From Candidatus Latescibacterota bacterium (GTDB lineage: Bacteria > Latescibacterota > UBA2968 > UBA8231): DNA of 64,000 bases. The DNA lies in assembly GCA_022820485.1 (NCBI GenBank), contig JAJEFJ010000104.1, positions 232,213-296,212 on the forward strand, in the 5' to 3' direction. A program made the translations under genes and the position numbers. Within the stretch, counting starts at the first letter, position 1. Each line of letters starts with the position of its first letter. The notes beneath the pieces were generated by a model that worked only from the letters and a program-made list of their open reading frames with translations, did not search any database and had not been told where the DNA came from. Positions 8,758 through 17,795 of the stretch are shown here, in pieces.

Positions 8758-9585
8758 ATGTCTTACAATTTAGCCGATCTCCACACCCATTCTCTGTGCT
8801 CCGACGGATTGCGGACGCCGACTGAAGCGGTCGAAGAGGCCTGCGAAGCGGGCTTGCAAGCGATGAGTTTGACCGATCACGATACGGTCCAAGGCGTCCC
8901 CGAGGCTACTGAGGCCGGCGAGCGTATGCACATGGAAGTAGTACCCGGCACCGAACTGAGCGCCCACATCCGGGACCGCGAAGTACACATTCTCGCCTAC
9001 TGCATCAACTACCAAGACGATCAGCTCGGCACGACCCTTGCCAAGTCTTTTCAAGCCCGCCACCAGCGGGGGATCGCGATCGTCAAAGCGCTCAACAGCA
9101 TCGGGCTGACCGTCAGCCTCGACGACGTGCTCTCCCAAGCCAACGGCAGCCCCCTTGGGCGGCCGCACATCGCCGCGGCCATGGTGGAAAACGGCCTAGT
9201 AGCCGACAGAGATGAAGCCTTCAGCCGCTACATCGGCGATCGCGGACCAGCCTTCAGGCCCAAACCCTACGCCGCAGCCCAAGACCTCATCGCCCTCATC
9301 CATCGCACGGGGGGAGTAGCGGTGCTCGCCCACCCTAGCATCAGTCTCCCCGAGTCCATTATCGAGCAGTTAGTCGCCTACGGACTCGACGGCATCGAGG
9401 TCTTCCACCCGTCCCACCAGCCAGCGCAAATGGAATACTACGACCAACTCGCCGACCGCTACGGCCTAATCAAGTCGGGAGGGTCCGATAGCCACGGCGA
9501 CAGCGAGGGCACCCGCATCGGCGACTACGGAGTCGGCTACGAAGTAATCGAGGCCATGCGCGAGCGGGCCGCTACCTATGCTTGA
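8758..9585 (+). CDS. PHP-domain phosphoesterase (TrpH/RNase AM-like)
   Basis: A metal-dependent PHP-fold phosphoesterase of 275 aa. Metal ligands are visible in DLHTHSLCSDG near the N-terminus, LTDHDTVQG, the PGTELSA segment, VHILAYC and a C-terminal SGGSDSHGD. The layout matches the E. coli YciV/TrpH family, which trims 5' ends of RNAs and hydrolyses 3',5'-bisphosphate nucleotides; I infer one of those activities. The 107 bases before it hold no other gene. Its 3' end overlaps a possible early start of the next open frame by 8 bases. Confidence 0.85.
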   Translation: MSYNLADLHTHSLCSDGLRTPTEAVEEACEAGLQAMSLTDHDTVQGVPEATEAGERMHMEVVPGTELSAHIRDREVHILAYCINYQDDQLGTTLAKSFQARHQRGIAIVKALNSIGLTVSLDDVLSQANGSPLGRPHIAAAMVENGLVADRDEAFSRYIGDRGPAFRPKPYAAAQDLIALIHRTGGVAVLAHPSISLPESIIEQLVAYGLDGIEVFHPSHQPAQMEYYDQLADRYGLIKSGGSDSHGDSEGTRIGDYGVGYEVIEAMRERAATYA

Positions 9586-9622
9586 GTGGCCCATTGCTGG
9601 CCGCAGTAAAAATGCTCGCTTG

Positions 9623-11287
9623 ATGACCAATTTCTTTTTTCGCCAGACCCTCCTCTTCTCTTTCTCGCTACTCGTCCTCGCGCCCCATCTATCGCCCGGA
9701 CATGCGCTCCAGCCCCAGCGCTTCCACCAAGCATCCGAGCCTATCCGCGGGCTTTTCGGCACTTCAATCGGCGACGTCGTCTGGAGCGGGCGCTATCTAT
9801 GGGTCGGCACCGAAAGTGGAGTGGCGCGGCTCGATCCAGCGCAAAGCAGCGGCCTCAACTCCACGGACTGGGTCACCTTCACCGAACTCAACGGCCTCGG
9901 CCGCGGCGCAGTCAGCGCCCTCGACGCGGTCGGCGATACCGTGTGGGTAGCGACCTTGGTCGATTCGGTCACCGCCGGACAGGGCGTGAACCAAGCGGGC
10001 ACCGGATTGAGTTTCTCCCACGACGGCGGCGACTCTTGGCATCACATTCCCAACGAGTTCATCTTCGACCCCACCAAGGCAGGTTTTGAGCGCAGCCCCG
10101 GCACGACCATCCTCAATGCTTGTTTTGACCTCTCTATCGACGGCGAAGCGGTGTACGCCGCCTTCTTCGCTGGCTCCACTGTGCGTTCGCTCGACCAAGG
10201 CCGCACTTGGGAACCCTTCTTGCCCGGCGGCGCAGACGAGATCGTCTTCTTCGCCAGCGACACGGCGGCCGACAGCTTGCGGATGGTGGCCGATAGTCTC
10301 GCCAGCGCAAATGCCGGTCCAGACGACATCACCCAGTTGCGCGCGGACGCCGACAGCTTGGCCAGCCAAGAATTCCTGCATCGCACTTTTGCGGTTGTAG
10401 CTTACGGGGATACGGTGTGGATCGGCACTGCCAGTGGGATCGCCTTCACCTTTGATGGAGGCCAGCATTGGCAAAATGCCAAAGTGCGCCTCGGCGTAGA
10501 GGGCACTCCCCTCCCAAGCCATCCGGCTGGTAACTGGATCGTCGCTCTCAAACGCCAAGTACTGCCCGACGGCACCACGGCTATCTGGGCGGGAACCAAC
10601 ACCACTACATCGCCCGGCCAAACCCAAGCCATCAGCGTCAGCCACGACCTCGGCCAGACCTGGGGCCACACTGGGCCGACCTTTGCTTGGGATTTCGCTT
10701 TTACCCCCAATTTTGTCTGGGCCGGTACCGACCAAGGGCTACTGGCTAGCCCAGATCCAACTCTGCCGACCGATTCAGAACGCGTCTGGGACACCATAGA
10801 AGTCGTCGATGGACAGCCCCTGACCGGCACCTTCGTCGGTCTTGCAGCGGTGGGTGATGTGCTCTGGGCGGGGGCCGAACACGGCCTCGGGCGCTCTGAG
10901 GACGAAGGGAGCACTTGGCGCGTCATCCGCGACCTAGTCCGCACGCGCACGCTCGACGATAGGACCTTCGTCAGCACCGGAGGCGTGCCCGACAGCACGG
11001 CGCTCGCATACGCAGCACCCAATCCTTTCGCCCCCTCGTGCGAAACCACGACCATAGTCTTTAGTCTGTCACGCGACGCAGAAGTCTCCGTGGCGATTTA
11101 CGACTTTGCCAGCAGCCTAGTCCGCGACCTTGCAACGGACGCGCCTTTTGCCGGCGGAGTCGATCACCGCATCCTTTGGGATGGCCTCGATCAAGACGGC
11201 CAACCGGTAGCCAACGGCACGTACTTTTATCGCATTGCCCTAAACACCGGTCAACAGGCCTTTGGCAGAGTGGTGGTGCTCAATTGA
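9623..11287 (+). CDS. Secreted beta-propeller protein with FlgD-like C-terminal domain
   Basis: A 554-aa exported protein. After the signal peptide (MTNFFFRQTLLFSFSLLVLA...GHA) come repeated blades of the type GxxLWVGTESGVARL, TVWIGTASGIAFTFDGGQHW and VLWAGAEHGLGRSEDEGSTWR, as in BNR or two-component-sensor propellers. The last 90 residues (AAPNPFAP...GTYFYRI) form a FlgD-like Ig domain, seen at the C-terminus of many exported FCB proteins. ATG 9623 puts the hydrophobic core at the N-terminus; ATG 9578 would add 15 charged residues. It heads a chain of overlapping envelope genes. No catalytic site is evident. Confidence 0.85.
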   Translation: MTNFFFRQTLLFSFSLLVLAPHLSPGHALQPQRFHQASEPIRGLFGTSIGDVVWSGRYLWVGTESGVARLDPAQSSGLNSTDWVTFTELNGLGRGAVSALDAVGDTVWVATLVDSVTAGQGVNQAGTGLSFSHDGGDSWHHIPNEFIFDPTKAGFERSPGTTILNACFDLSIDGEAVYAAFFAGSTVRSLDQGRTWEPFLPGGADEIVFFASDTAADSLRMVADSLASANAGPDDITQLRADADSLASQEFLHRTFAVVAYGDTVWIGTASGIAFTFDGGQHWQNAKVRLGVEGTPLPSHPAGNWIVALKRQVLPDGTTAIWAGTNTTTSPGQTQAISVSHDLGQTWGHTGPTFAWDFAFTPNFVWAGTDQGLLASPDPTLPTDSERVWDTIEVVDGQPLTGTFVGLAAVGDVLWAGAEHGLGRSEDEGSTWRVIRDLVRTRTLDDRTFVSTGGVPDSTALAYAAPNPFAPSCETTTIVFSLSRDAEVSVAIYDFASSLVRDLATDAPFAGGVDHRILWDGLDQDGQPVANGTYFYRIALNTGQQAFGRVVVLN

Positions 11288-12198
11288 GAACGCTCTTCGC
11301 GCTATTGCTCGCGGCCTCTGCCGCGCACGGGGCTGATTTCGCGGCCGCCTTTCTCAGAACCGGGCTGGGTGCCCGCGGCCTAGGGCTGGGAGCCTTTGTC
11401 GCCGCGGCCGATGATGCGTCGTCTCCCTACTGGAATCCGGCCGGCCTCGCCCGCTTGCGCGGCAAGACCCTAGAGACCTCCATTCAGTCGCTCTCGCTGG
11501 GGCGGCGGCAAGGCAGTGCCGCTGTTGCGCTCAACGTTCGCGGCGATATGGGCTTTGGTTTCGCTTGGTCCCATGCCGCAGTCGGCGGAATCAAGGGCCG
11601 CACCGCTAGCGGCCAGTACACTGGGACGATTGAGGACCGAGCCAATGCTTTTATCTTCGGAGTAGGCCGTTCCCTTGGGTCTCGCCTAGCAATTGGTTTG
11701 GCCGTTAAAGTTCTCAGGCAGAGCATTGATGTTCCCTCAACTCCTACGGCCACGGCCAACGGCAGCGGCTTTGACTTGGGGATGCAGTTCCGCGCGGCCG
11801 AGCATACTTGGCTCGGGGCTGGCATATCCAATCTCAGCACCAACCTCGCCTGGAAGGTGCGCCACGCCGATCAGCGGTCGAATGCCACCGAGAATGCCCT
11901 GCCGCGCATCCTCGTCTTTGGCGCGTCACAGCAGCTTTTGGACGCCCTACTGTTGGCTGCCGAGGTGCGCGACGACGGGGAACAGAGCGTCAATCTGGGG
12001 GCCGAGTGGCAGCTAAGTGCGCTGCTCGAGGTGCGCGGCGGCCTGCACCGCCTCGGAGCCGAAGACGGGGGCCAACTCTCGGCCGGGTTGACCTTGCGCC
12101 CGGCGCGTCGCGAAACCGTGCAATTCCAATACGCTTACTTATCCGATCCCCTCGGCGCTGGGGGCCGCACAACCGTGGGTCTGGTGCTGGCGTTCTGA
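11284..12198 (+). CDS. PorV/PorQ-like outer-membrane beta-barrel protein
   Basis: A 304-aa outer-membrane barrel. The start is TTG 11284, overlapping the previous TGA, which gives the signal peptide MRTLFALLLAASAAHGADF; later starts would lose it. The mature N-terminus has the family's hallmark: FLRTGLGARGLGLGAFVAAADDASSPYWNPAGLARL. Alternating amphipathic strands follow, ending in GRTTVGLVLAF with a C-terminal Phe. Relatives in Bacteroidetes act with the type IX secretion system or in lipid and hydrophobe handling. A second barrel follows immediately. Confidence 0.82.
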   Translation: MRTLFALLLAASAAHGADFAAAFLRTGLGARGLGLGAFVAAADDASSPYWNPAGLARLRGKTLETSIQSLSLGRRQGSAAVALNVRGDMGFGFAWSHAAVGGIKGRTASGQYTGTIEDRANAFIFGVGRSLGSRLAIGLAVKVLRQSIDVPSTPTATANGSGFDLGMQFRAAEHTWLGAGISNLSTNLAWKVRHADQRSNATENALPRILVFGASQQLLDALLLAAEVRDDGEQSVNLGAEWQLSALLEVRGGLHRLGAEDGGQLSAGLTLRPARRETVQFQYAYLSDPLGAGGRTTVGLVLAF

Positions 12199-12204
12199 CA
12201 AGTG

Positions 12205-13059
12205 ATGGCTCTCTTATTGATTGCGCTTTTAACGCTGCCCACGGCCCTTGCCGCCGTCGGCTTACCCGCACTGCGCCAAGGCGGCGGGGCCCTCGCTGCG
12301 GGCTTGGCTGGCGCGGAGACTGCCCTGTTTGCCGCCCAAGCCCTCAATCCGGCAGCGCGGCAATCGCGTGGACGCAGCATCGCCTTTAACCACCAGGCCT
12401 CGATCCAGCAGATTCGCCAAAATCACTTGCACCTGACGCAGGCCCGCGGCCGCGGCACTTGGGGGCTTTCCGCTCAATTGTGGCAGGCCAACGACCTAGA
12501 GCGTCGCACTGGACCCTCGGCTGAGCCGCTGGGGCACTTTGGCGTGTATGAGGGAGCGGTTGGCCTGAGCTACGCCCGCCAGATGGAGCAGACGCGCCTC
12601 GGCTTGCAGCTAAAATTCATCCACCAGTCTATTTTCACCCAAAACGCCAGCGGCTTAGCTGTCGACCTAGGGCTGATGCGCGACATCTCAGCCAGCCTGC
12701 GCTTGGGGGCTACAGTGCGCAACTTGGGCCGCATGAACCGCCTCGATCAACGGGAGACGGACCTGCCTTTAGAAGCTCGTTTCGGCGCTGCTTACGTCGG
12801 TCGCACAGACCTGCTCGTGGCCGTCGAAGCGCAAAAGGTGCGCGGCGACGACCTCACATTGCATTTGGGCGGCGAGTACCGGGTCGGCGAACACCTGCGC
12901 CTACGGGCCGGCTATCAGACCACTGAAAACCGCAGCCTCTCAGCCGGAGTGGGTCTGGCGGCCAAGCAGTGGGTCATCGACTACGCCTATGTGCCTTTTG
13001 GCTCGGGTTTGGGCGACGCGCACTGGCTCAGTCTCCAGTTGGAAAGCGCAACCCCTTGA
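12205..13059 (+). CDS. Second PorV/PorQ-like beta-barrel protein
   Basis: A 284-aa exported barrel, weakly similar in plan to the gene before it: signal peptide MALLLIALLTLPTALAAVG, then GLPALRQGGGALAAGLAGAETALFAAQALNPAA, where the family's WNPAGLA motif is replaced by LNPAARQ. Strands such as GLSYARQMEQTRLGLQLKFI and LHLGGEYRVGEHLRLRAGYQ follow. An in-frame GTG directly before ATG 12205 could also start it. It begins 6 bases after the upstream stop and its own stop overlaps the TTG start of the protease gene. Confidence 0.75.
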   Translation: MALLLIALLTLPTALAAVGLPALRQGGGALAAGLAGAETALFAAQALNPAARQSRGRSIAFNHQASIQQIRQNHLHLTQARGRGTWGLSAQLWQANDLERRTGPSAEPLGHFGVYEGAVGLSYARQMEQTRLGLQLKFIHQSIFTQNASGLAVDLGLMRDISASLRLGATVRNLGRMNRLDQRETDLPLEARFGAAYVGRTDLLVAVEAQKVRGDDLTLHLGGEYRVGEHLRLRAGYQTTENRSLSAGVGLAAKQWVIDYAYVPFGSGLGDAHWLSLQLESATP

Positions 13060-14021
13060 ACTTCTGGCGCAAAACAGTGTCGCCGGTGGTGCCGCCAGCC
13101 CCACCAACTCCGACCGCACTTCCGGTACAGCACACCAACTTCTCGCGCTTGTGGGTCCACCTGCTGCTGTTTTTCTGTACCATTGCTTCGACTGCAACCG
13201 CTGGTGCCATGCAGCAAGGCGTTGATCCGCTGACCAGTCTCGCGGCCTTGGTCCACCTCGTCGAGGGCCTCCCTTTTGCCGCAACTCTGCTCTTTATTCT
13301 CACGGTCCACGAATTCGGCCATTACTTTGCTGCGCGCCGCTGGGGAGTCAGGGCTTCGCTGCCCTATTTTCTGCCCCTGCCCTATGTTTCCTTCCTCGGC
13401 ACGTTGGGTGCCGTCATCAAAATTCGCTCCCCCATCCCCAACAAGCGCGCCCTCCTCGACATTGGTGCCGCTGGTCCTTTAGCGGGCTTTGTCGTCGCCC
13501 TTGCCGCCTGCTTCGCTGGGCTTTCGCGCTCGACCGTGGTCTCAACCGATTACTTTCACGCGGCACCCATCGAATTGGGGGCACCCTTGCTCTTTTCCGG
13601 CATCGCCGCGCTCGTCTTACCCGCCATTGGGCCGAACCAAATGGTCCTCCTAGATCCGGTGGCTTTTGCCGGTTGGGTCGGGCTGTTTATTACGGCCTTT
13701 AATCTCTTTCCGATCGGCCAGCTCGATGGCGGCCATATCGCGTACGCACTCTTTGGCCCCCGGCACCGGCAGATCGCCCGCACGGCCTACGTCGCGTTGT
13801 TGGCCTTGGGGCTTTATGGAGTCCTAGCGCTGGTGTGGGAATGGCCGCAAGGATGGCCGGGGTGGCTAGCGCTGGCCTTTTTCCTCGCGCTTTTTGGCAA
13901 GGACCACCCGGCCCCTTACGATCCCTTTATCGAGCTGGACCGCGGCCGCTACTTCGTCGGCTACCTCTGTTTCCTAGTCTTTGTAGTATGTTTCGCTCCC
14001 GTGCCTTTTGTCACCTATTGA
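13056..14021 (+). CDS. Site-2-type M50 membrane metalloprotease
   Basis: An intramembrane zinc protease of 321 aa. The active site HEFGH (HExxH) lies in the second hydrophobic segment at about residue 84, and the third ligand is in FPIGQLDGGHI (NPxxxLDGG-type). Several further membrane helices follow. The start is TTG 13056, overlapping the previous TGA and preceded by GGAAAG; the frame upstream is inside the barrel gene. It lacks the PDZ domain of RseP and resembles the short forms that cleave membrane-bound regulators or signal-peptide remnants. The substrate is unknown; the envelope-gene context fits a quality-control role. Confidence 0.88.
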   Translation: MNFWRKTVSPVVPPAPPTPTALPVQHTNFSRLWVHLLLFFCTIASTATAGAMQQGVDPLTSLAALVHLVEGLPFAATLLFILTVHEFGHYFAARRWGVRASLPYFLPLPYVSFLGTLGAVIKIRSPIPNKRALLDIGAAGPLAGFVVALAACFAGLSRSTVVSTDYFHAAPIELGAPLLFSGIAALVLPAIGPNQMVLLDPVAFAGWVGLFITAFNLFPIGQLDGGHIAYALFGPRHRQIARTAYVALLALGLYGVLALVWEWPQGWPGWLALAFFLALFGKDHPAPYDPFIELDRGRYFVGYLCFLVFVVCFAPVPFVTY

Positions 14022-14029
14022 GCCTTGCC

Positions 14030-14767
14030 ATGATCTCGTTCCGAACATTTCTGCTCGCGGCCCTGTTGGTTGGCTGCGCTATCGGCGACAGCGAACAAGT
14101 GGATTGTCGCTGCGCACCCGACACGAGTATCGAGATCTTTCCCCATTGCGCCGACGCGGTCGAGGAGCGCCCCGACCCTAAAACCCCGCTATCAACCCAG
14201 ATCCCCGACTGCCCCAGCGGACCACAACTCTTCCTGCGCGAGCGCACGCGCCCCGAAGCCGTGCTGGCCAATCTCACTTCTATCTTTCAGGCCCAACCCG
14301 AGTTCCGCAGCCCTCAACAGTACATGGAGCAGTTTACCGAGGACTTTATCTTCATCCCCGACCCCGAGGATGTGCAGCTATACCCGGAGATCTACGGTGC
14401 TAACCGCGACACCGTTTGGGGAGCGACTGAAGAGCGCAGTTTCGCCCGCATCGTGCTCTCGCCGGAGCGGATCCTCAGCGCACACTTTACGCGCTGGTTC
14501 AGATCGTCCTTGGACGAGCGCATCCCGTCCGACGACGAACTGCGCGAGATATTCATCTTTCCCTATGAAGCCGAATTCGTCGAGATAATTGGCGCGGCCG
14601 AGGCCAACTCTGTGGAAACAATCGGCATCAAGGGCCTTGCGACAATCGAGTTGGTGACGCCTACGGTGGAAAATCCCGTGTGGTCAATCGCGGTTTGGCA
14701 CGACCAGCGCGACCGGGCTTCGGCGAAGTTCTCTATGGGGGAACTGCGGGCGATCTTTTCGCAGTGA
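14030..14767 (+). CDS. Lipoprotein of unknown function
   Basis: A 245-aa protein with lipoprotein signal MISFRTFLLAALLVGC (Cys 16). Three further Cys follow closely (VDCRCAPD, PHCADA), then PDCPSG, an unusual number for this window that suggests disulfides. The remainder has a segment with TRPEAVLANLTSIFQAQ, typical of small NTF2-like or SnoaL-like folds, as in the next gene. ATG 14030 is chosen because the lipobox follows; the longer frame runs through the protease gene. Function unknown. Confidence 0.75.
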   Translation: MISFRTFLLAALLVGCAIGDSEQVDCRCAPDTSIEIFPHCADAVEERPDPKTPLSTQIPDCPSGPQLFLRERTRPEAVLANLTSIFQAQPEFRSPQQYMEQFTEDFIFIPDPEDVQLYPEIYGANRDTVWGATEERSFARIVLSPERILSAHFTRWFRSSLDERIPSDDELREIFIFPYEAEFVEIIGAAEANSVETIGIKGLATIELVTPTVENPVWSIAVWHDQRDRASAKFSMGELRAIFSQ

Positions 14768-14784
14768 ACGCTCGGCGCGTTTCT

Positions 14785-14813
14785 TTGATAATCGCCCCGC
14801 TGATTTGTATTTT
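14785..14813 (+). promoter_or_regulatory. Sigma-70-type promoter before the second lipoprotein gene
   Basis: TTGATA (14785-14790), 17-bp spacer, TATTTT (14808-14813). It lies in the only sizeable gap (88 bp) of this gene chain and could start a separate transcript of lipoprotein, deacetylase and tgt. Confidence 0.5.
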
Positions 14814-14855
14814 AATACGTAGTCCGTTGCACAACCCCGATCTGGAGGTACGATC

Positions 14856-15527
14856 GTGAAATTGTTTACTCTCTTGAGCTTTTTTGGCCTCTTTGCCTTG
14901 AGCGCCTGCAGCAACCCCTTTGCACCCGATACCCAAACACCCTCTGTAATAGAGCCGCCCGAGCCGCCCGCTCCCCCGGCCACAACCCCCGAGCAACTCA
15001 TGGACAACCTCGACCGCGCCATGAGCACTCGCGACAAGGATCTCTACGAGAGCTTGCTCGACAAAGACTTCTTGTTTACCGAGCCTGATTGTCTCGGCGA
15101 AATAGTGTATGTCAACAATTTGGAAGAAGAGTTGCAGATGATGGGCGGCAGTCGCGATGGTTCGCAGCTAGGCGTATTCGAAACATTTCGCGATTTCGAT
15201 TTCGACTTTGAGCTTACCCGCCGCTCCCAAGAACTCGGCTCCGAACACCCAGAATCTTTTCCCGGGGACCCCGACGGTCACCCAGACGAAGACTGGGAGG
15301 TTTTCTACGGCCGGGTCCAGATGCTCATGCTCGACGAGAATGGCAACGGCTTTCGCGTAGATCAGTTTATGACCTACAAGCTCCGCCTCGATCCAGAAGA
15401 CGGCCTGTGGAAGATCATCCGCTGGGAAAACGATGCCTTGGCAGGGCCCTGCGGCGGAGCCGGTAAGCGCTTGACAAACTCCCTGAGCTGGGCGGCACTA
15501 AAGCAACAAGTCGCGCCGAGTGAGTAA
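14856..15527 (+). CDS. Lipoprotein of unknown function, NTF2-like plan
   Basis: A 223-aa lipoprotein: MKLFTLLSFFGLFALSACSNPF with lipobox LSAC, a proline-rich linker (PPEPPAPPATTPE), then a domain that begins EQLMDNLDRAMSTRDKDLYESLLDKDFLF, a pattern typical of NTF2-like folds. The GTG start at 14856 is supported by TGGAGGT nine bases upstream. It shares this plan with the preceding lipoprotein, so the two may be distant paralogues. It overlaps the next gene by 8 bases. Confidence 0.75.
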   Translation: MKLFTLLSFFGLFALSACSNPFAPDTQTPSVIEPPEPPAPPATTPEQLMDNLDRAMSTRDKDLYESLLDKDFLFTEPDCLGEIVYVNNLEEELQMMGGSRDGSQLGVFETFRDFDFDFELTRRSQELGSEHPESFPGDPDGHPDEDWEVFYGRVQMLMLDENGNGFRVDQFMTYKLRLDPEDGLWKIIRWENDALAGPCGGAGKRLTNSLSWAALKQQVAPSE

Positions 15528-16650
15528 ACGCTTGGTCAAGCGCCAGCGCCACCCCGGCTGGCACTTGGCTCTTTCGGGTTTGTTGCTCGCTGGCGCGACC
15601 ACCTTCTTGCTCTACAGGCCCGCGGCCGAAGAACGAATCAGCGATCTGCCCATCATCGCGCCAGCCGAAGAACCTGTTCCCCACCAAGCAGCCAACGCCG
15701 ACCAGCTAGCCGACGCGCTCTACGCGGGCATCGACAGTGCCTTGGCCGATTTGGGTATCTGGCCGGCACTCTATTCCAAGCGCCGCCAAGAGTACCTCGA
15801 CCGCATTGAGATCGGCGTACCCGCCGACCTGCCGCTAGCCGAGGCCAATTTGGGCATCTCGCGCTTTGTCCAGCGGCACGGCGGCCAAGTCCTCAGCACT
15901 AGCGAGCGGCGGGGCCAAGTCGAAATCCGCGGCGGCTTTGGCGAGGTGCAGACGACCATTTTTCTTTTAGCTCCGGTTGCTGAGCACCGCCGCACCGGCA
16001 ACATTGCTATTGTTATCGACGACTTCGCCGAGGACGACCCTATCGCCGCGCACTTCTGCGCCATACCGCAGCCCCTGACGTTCTCTATCTTACCCAGAGC
16101 AAGCCAAGCGCCCGCCCTCGCCGAGCGGGTGCGCGCCAACGGACACGAGGTGTTGGTCCATCTGCCGATGGAACCCCAAGGCGGGGCCTCTCTCAGTGCG
16201 AACGCCATCCTCGTGGGCCTCGACGACGAGGAAATCCGCCGCCGAGTGCGCCGCGCCTTGCGCAACGTGCCCCACGCCCGCGGGGTCAACAACCACATGG
16301 GCTCTAAGGCCACGGCCAACGAACGAGTCATGCGTCTGGTGCTTTCTGAACTAAAAGACCGCAACCTGCTGTTTCTCGACAGCCGCACCACGGCCTCGTC
16401 CGTCGCCTATCAACTAGCGGTAGATATGGATATCAAAGCCATTAACCGCGACCTCTTTATCGACGAGATCGCCGATACCCAAACCATTCGGGATAAGCTC
16501 TGGGAACTCGCCGCGATCGCGGCTCAGTCGGGCCAAGCCATCGGCGTGGGGCACAACCGTAGAGAGACGCTCATCGCCCTATTAGCTGCGTTGCCACAGC
16601 TTGAGAAGCGCGGCTTTCGCTTCGTCCCCGTATCCCAGCTACTGCCATGA
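15520..16650 (+). CDS. Divergent polysaccharide deacetylase (YibQ family)
   Basis: A 376-aa protein with one N-terminal membrane anchor (HLALSGLLLAGATTFLLY) and a C-terminal divergent polysaccharide deacetylase domain from about residue 165: IAIVIDDF, LTFSILPRA, HEVLVHLPMEP, NNHMGSKAT and AIGVGHNR. YibQ-like proteins keep the metal-binding Asp-Asp and His residues, but their substrate is not established; peptidoglycan remodelling is the usual suggestion. The start is GTG 15520 within the end of the lipoprotein gene, and its TGA overlaps the tgt start (ATGA). Confidence 0.88.
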   Translation: MSKRLVKRQRHPGWHLALSGLLLAGATTFLLYRPAAEERISDLPIIAPAEEPVPHQAANADQLADALYAGIDSALADLGIWPALYSKRRQEYLDRIEIGVPADLPLAEANLGISRFVQRHGGQVLSTSERRGQVEIRGGFGEVQTTIFLLAPVAEHRRTGNIAIVIDDFAEDDPIAAHFCAIPQPLTFSILPRASQAPALAERVRANGHEVLVHLPMEPQGGASLSANAILVGLDDEEIRRRVRRALRNVPHARGVNNHMGSKATANERVMRLVLSELKDRNLLFLDSRTTASSVAYQLAVDMDIKAINRDLFIDEIADTQTIRDKLWELAAIAAQSGQAIGVGHNRRETLIALLAALPQLEKRGFRFVPVSQLLP

Positions 16651-17786
16651 GTGCCTTTCGCTTTGAGCTCATCGCGCAAGACGCGGCAACCGGAGCGCGG
16701 GCCGGCGTCCTCCACACGCCGCACGGCCCGGTGGAAACGCCGGTCTTCATGCCCGTCGGCACCCAAGCCACGGTCAAGACCCTCGACCAACAGGACCTAG
16801 CCGCGGCCCAAGCGCAGATCATCCTCGGCAATGCCTATCACCTCTACTTGCGCCCCGGCCACCAGCTCATCAACCGGATGGGGGGACTCCACGCCTTTAT
16901 GAATTGGCCCAAGCCGATCCTCACCGACAGCGGCGGCTTTCAGGTTTTCAGCCTCAGCGACCGCAACGAGGTCACCGCAGACGGCGTGCGTTTCCAATCG
17001 CACTTGGACGGCTCGTATCACTTCTTTACCCCTGAAAAGGTCATGGAAATTGAGCACGGGCTTGGTGCCGACATCATCATGGCTTTCGACGAATGCACGC
17101 CCTATCCCTGTGGGCGCTCCTACGCGCAAGAGTCCATGCAGCGAACATTGCGCTGGGCCGAGCGCTGCCTGAGCCGCCACCGGGAATTGGCGGCTGAGCG
17201 CGTCAACCGGCCCCCCCAAGCGCTCTTTGGCATTGTTCAAGGAAGCATTTATCCAGAGTTGCGTCGCGACTGCGCCCAAGCCCTGATGCAGCTCGACCTG
17301 CCCGGCTATGCCATTGGCGGCCTAGCCGTAGGTGAACCGCGCGAGGACTTGTTCGCGGTCGTGCGCCAGACCACCACCTACCTGCCAACGGAAAAGCCCC
17401 GCTACCTAATGGGCGTGGGCCTACCGCACGACTTGGTCGAGGCCGTCGCGGCTGGCGTCGATATGTTCGACTGCGTGGTCCCCACCCGCAATGCGCGCAA
17501 CGCCACGGCCTTTACCCGACGAGGACGCCTGCGCCTCAAAAACGCCTGCCACGCCGAAGACCCGCAACCGCTCGACGCGGATTGCGCTTGTGTCACTTGT
17601 CGTCACTACAGCCGGGCTTACTTGCGCCATCTTTTTCAGACCAACGAAATACTCGGCCTGCGCCTAGCCACCTTCCACAACATCTTTTTCTTTCAGCAGC
17701 TAATGCGCGAGATGCGCGACGCGATCATCGGAGGGCACTTCGCGGCCTATCAGGCGGAATTTCTCGCTCACTACCAAACCCGATAA
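16647..17786 (+). CDS. tgt: Queuine tRNA-ribosyltransferase
   Basis: Bacterial TGT swaps guanine-34 for preQ1 in tRNAs with GUN anticodons. The 379-aa protein has the expected PVFMPVGTQATVKTLDQQDL start, DSGGFQVFSL containing the general-base Asp, GGLAVGEP, the nucleophile region PTRNARNATAFTRRG, and the zinc site CACVTCRHYSRAYLRHL. The ATG overlaps the deacetylase stop. yajC lies nearby, a common linkage, separated by one leftward gene. Confidence 0.97.
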   Translation: MSAFRFELIAQDAATGARAGVLHTPHGPVETPVFMPVGTQATVKTLDQQDLAAAQAQIILGNAYHLYLRPGHQLINRMGGLHAFMNWPKPILTDSGGFQVFSLSDRNEVTADGVRFQSHLDGSYHFFTPEKVMEIEHGLGADIIMAFDECTPYPCGRSYAQESMQRTLRWAERCLSRHRELAAERVNRPPQALFGIVQGSIYPELRRDCAQALMQLDLPGYAIGGLAVGEPREDLFAVVRQTTTYLPTEKPRYLMGVGLPHDLVEAVAAGVDMFDCVVPTRNARNATAFTRRGRLRLKNACHAEDPQPLDADCACVTCRHYSRAYLRHLFQTNEILGLRLATFHNIFFFQQLMREMRDAIIGGHFAAYQAEFLAHYQTR

Positions 17787-17795
17787 AGGATCGAC

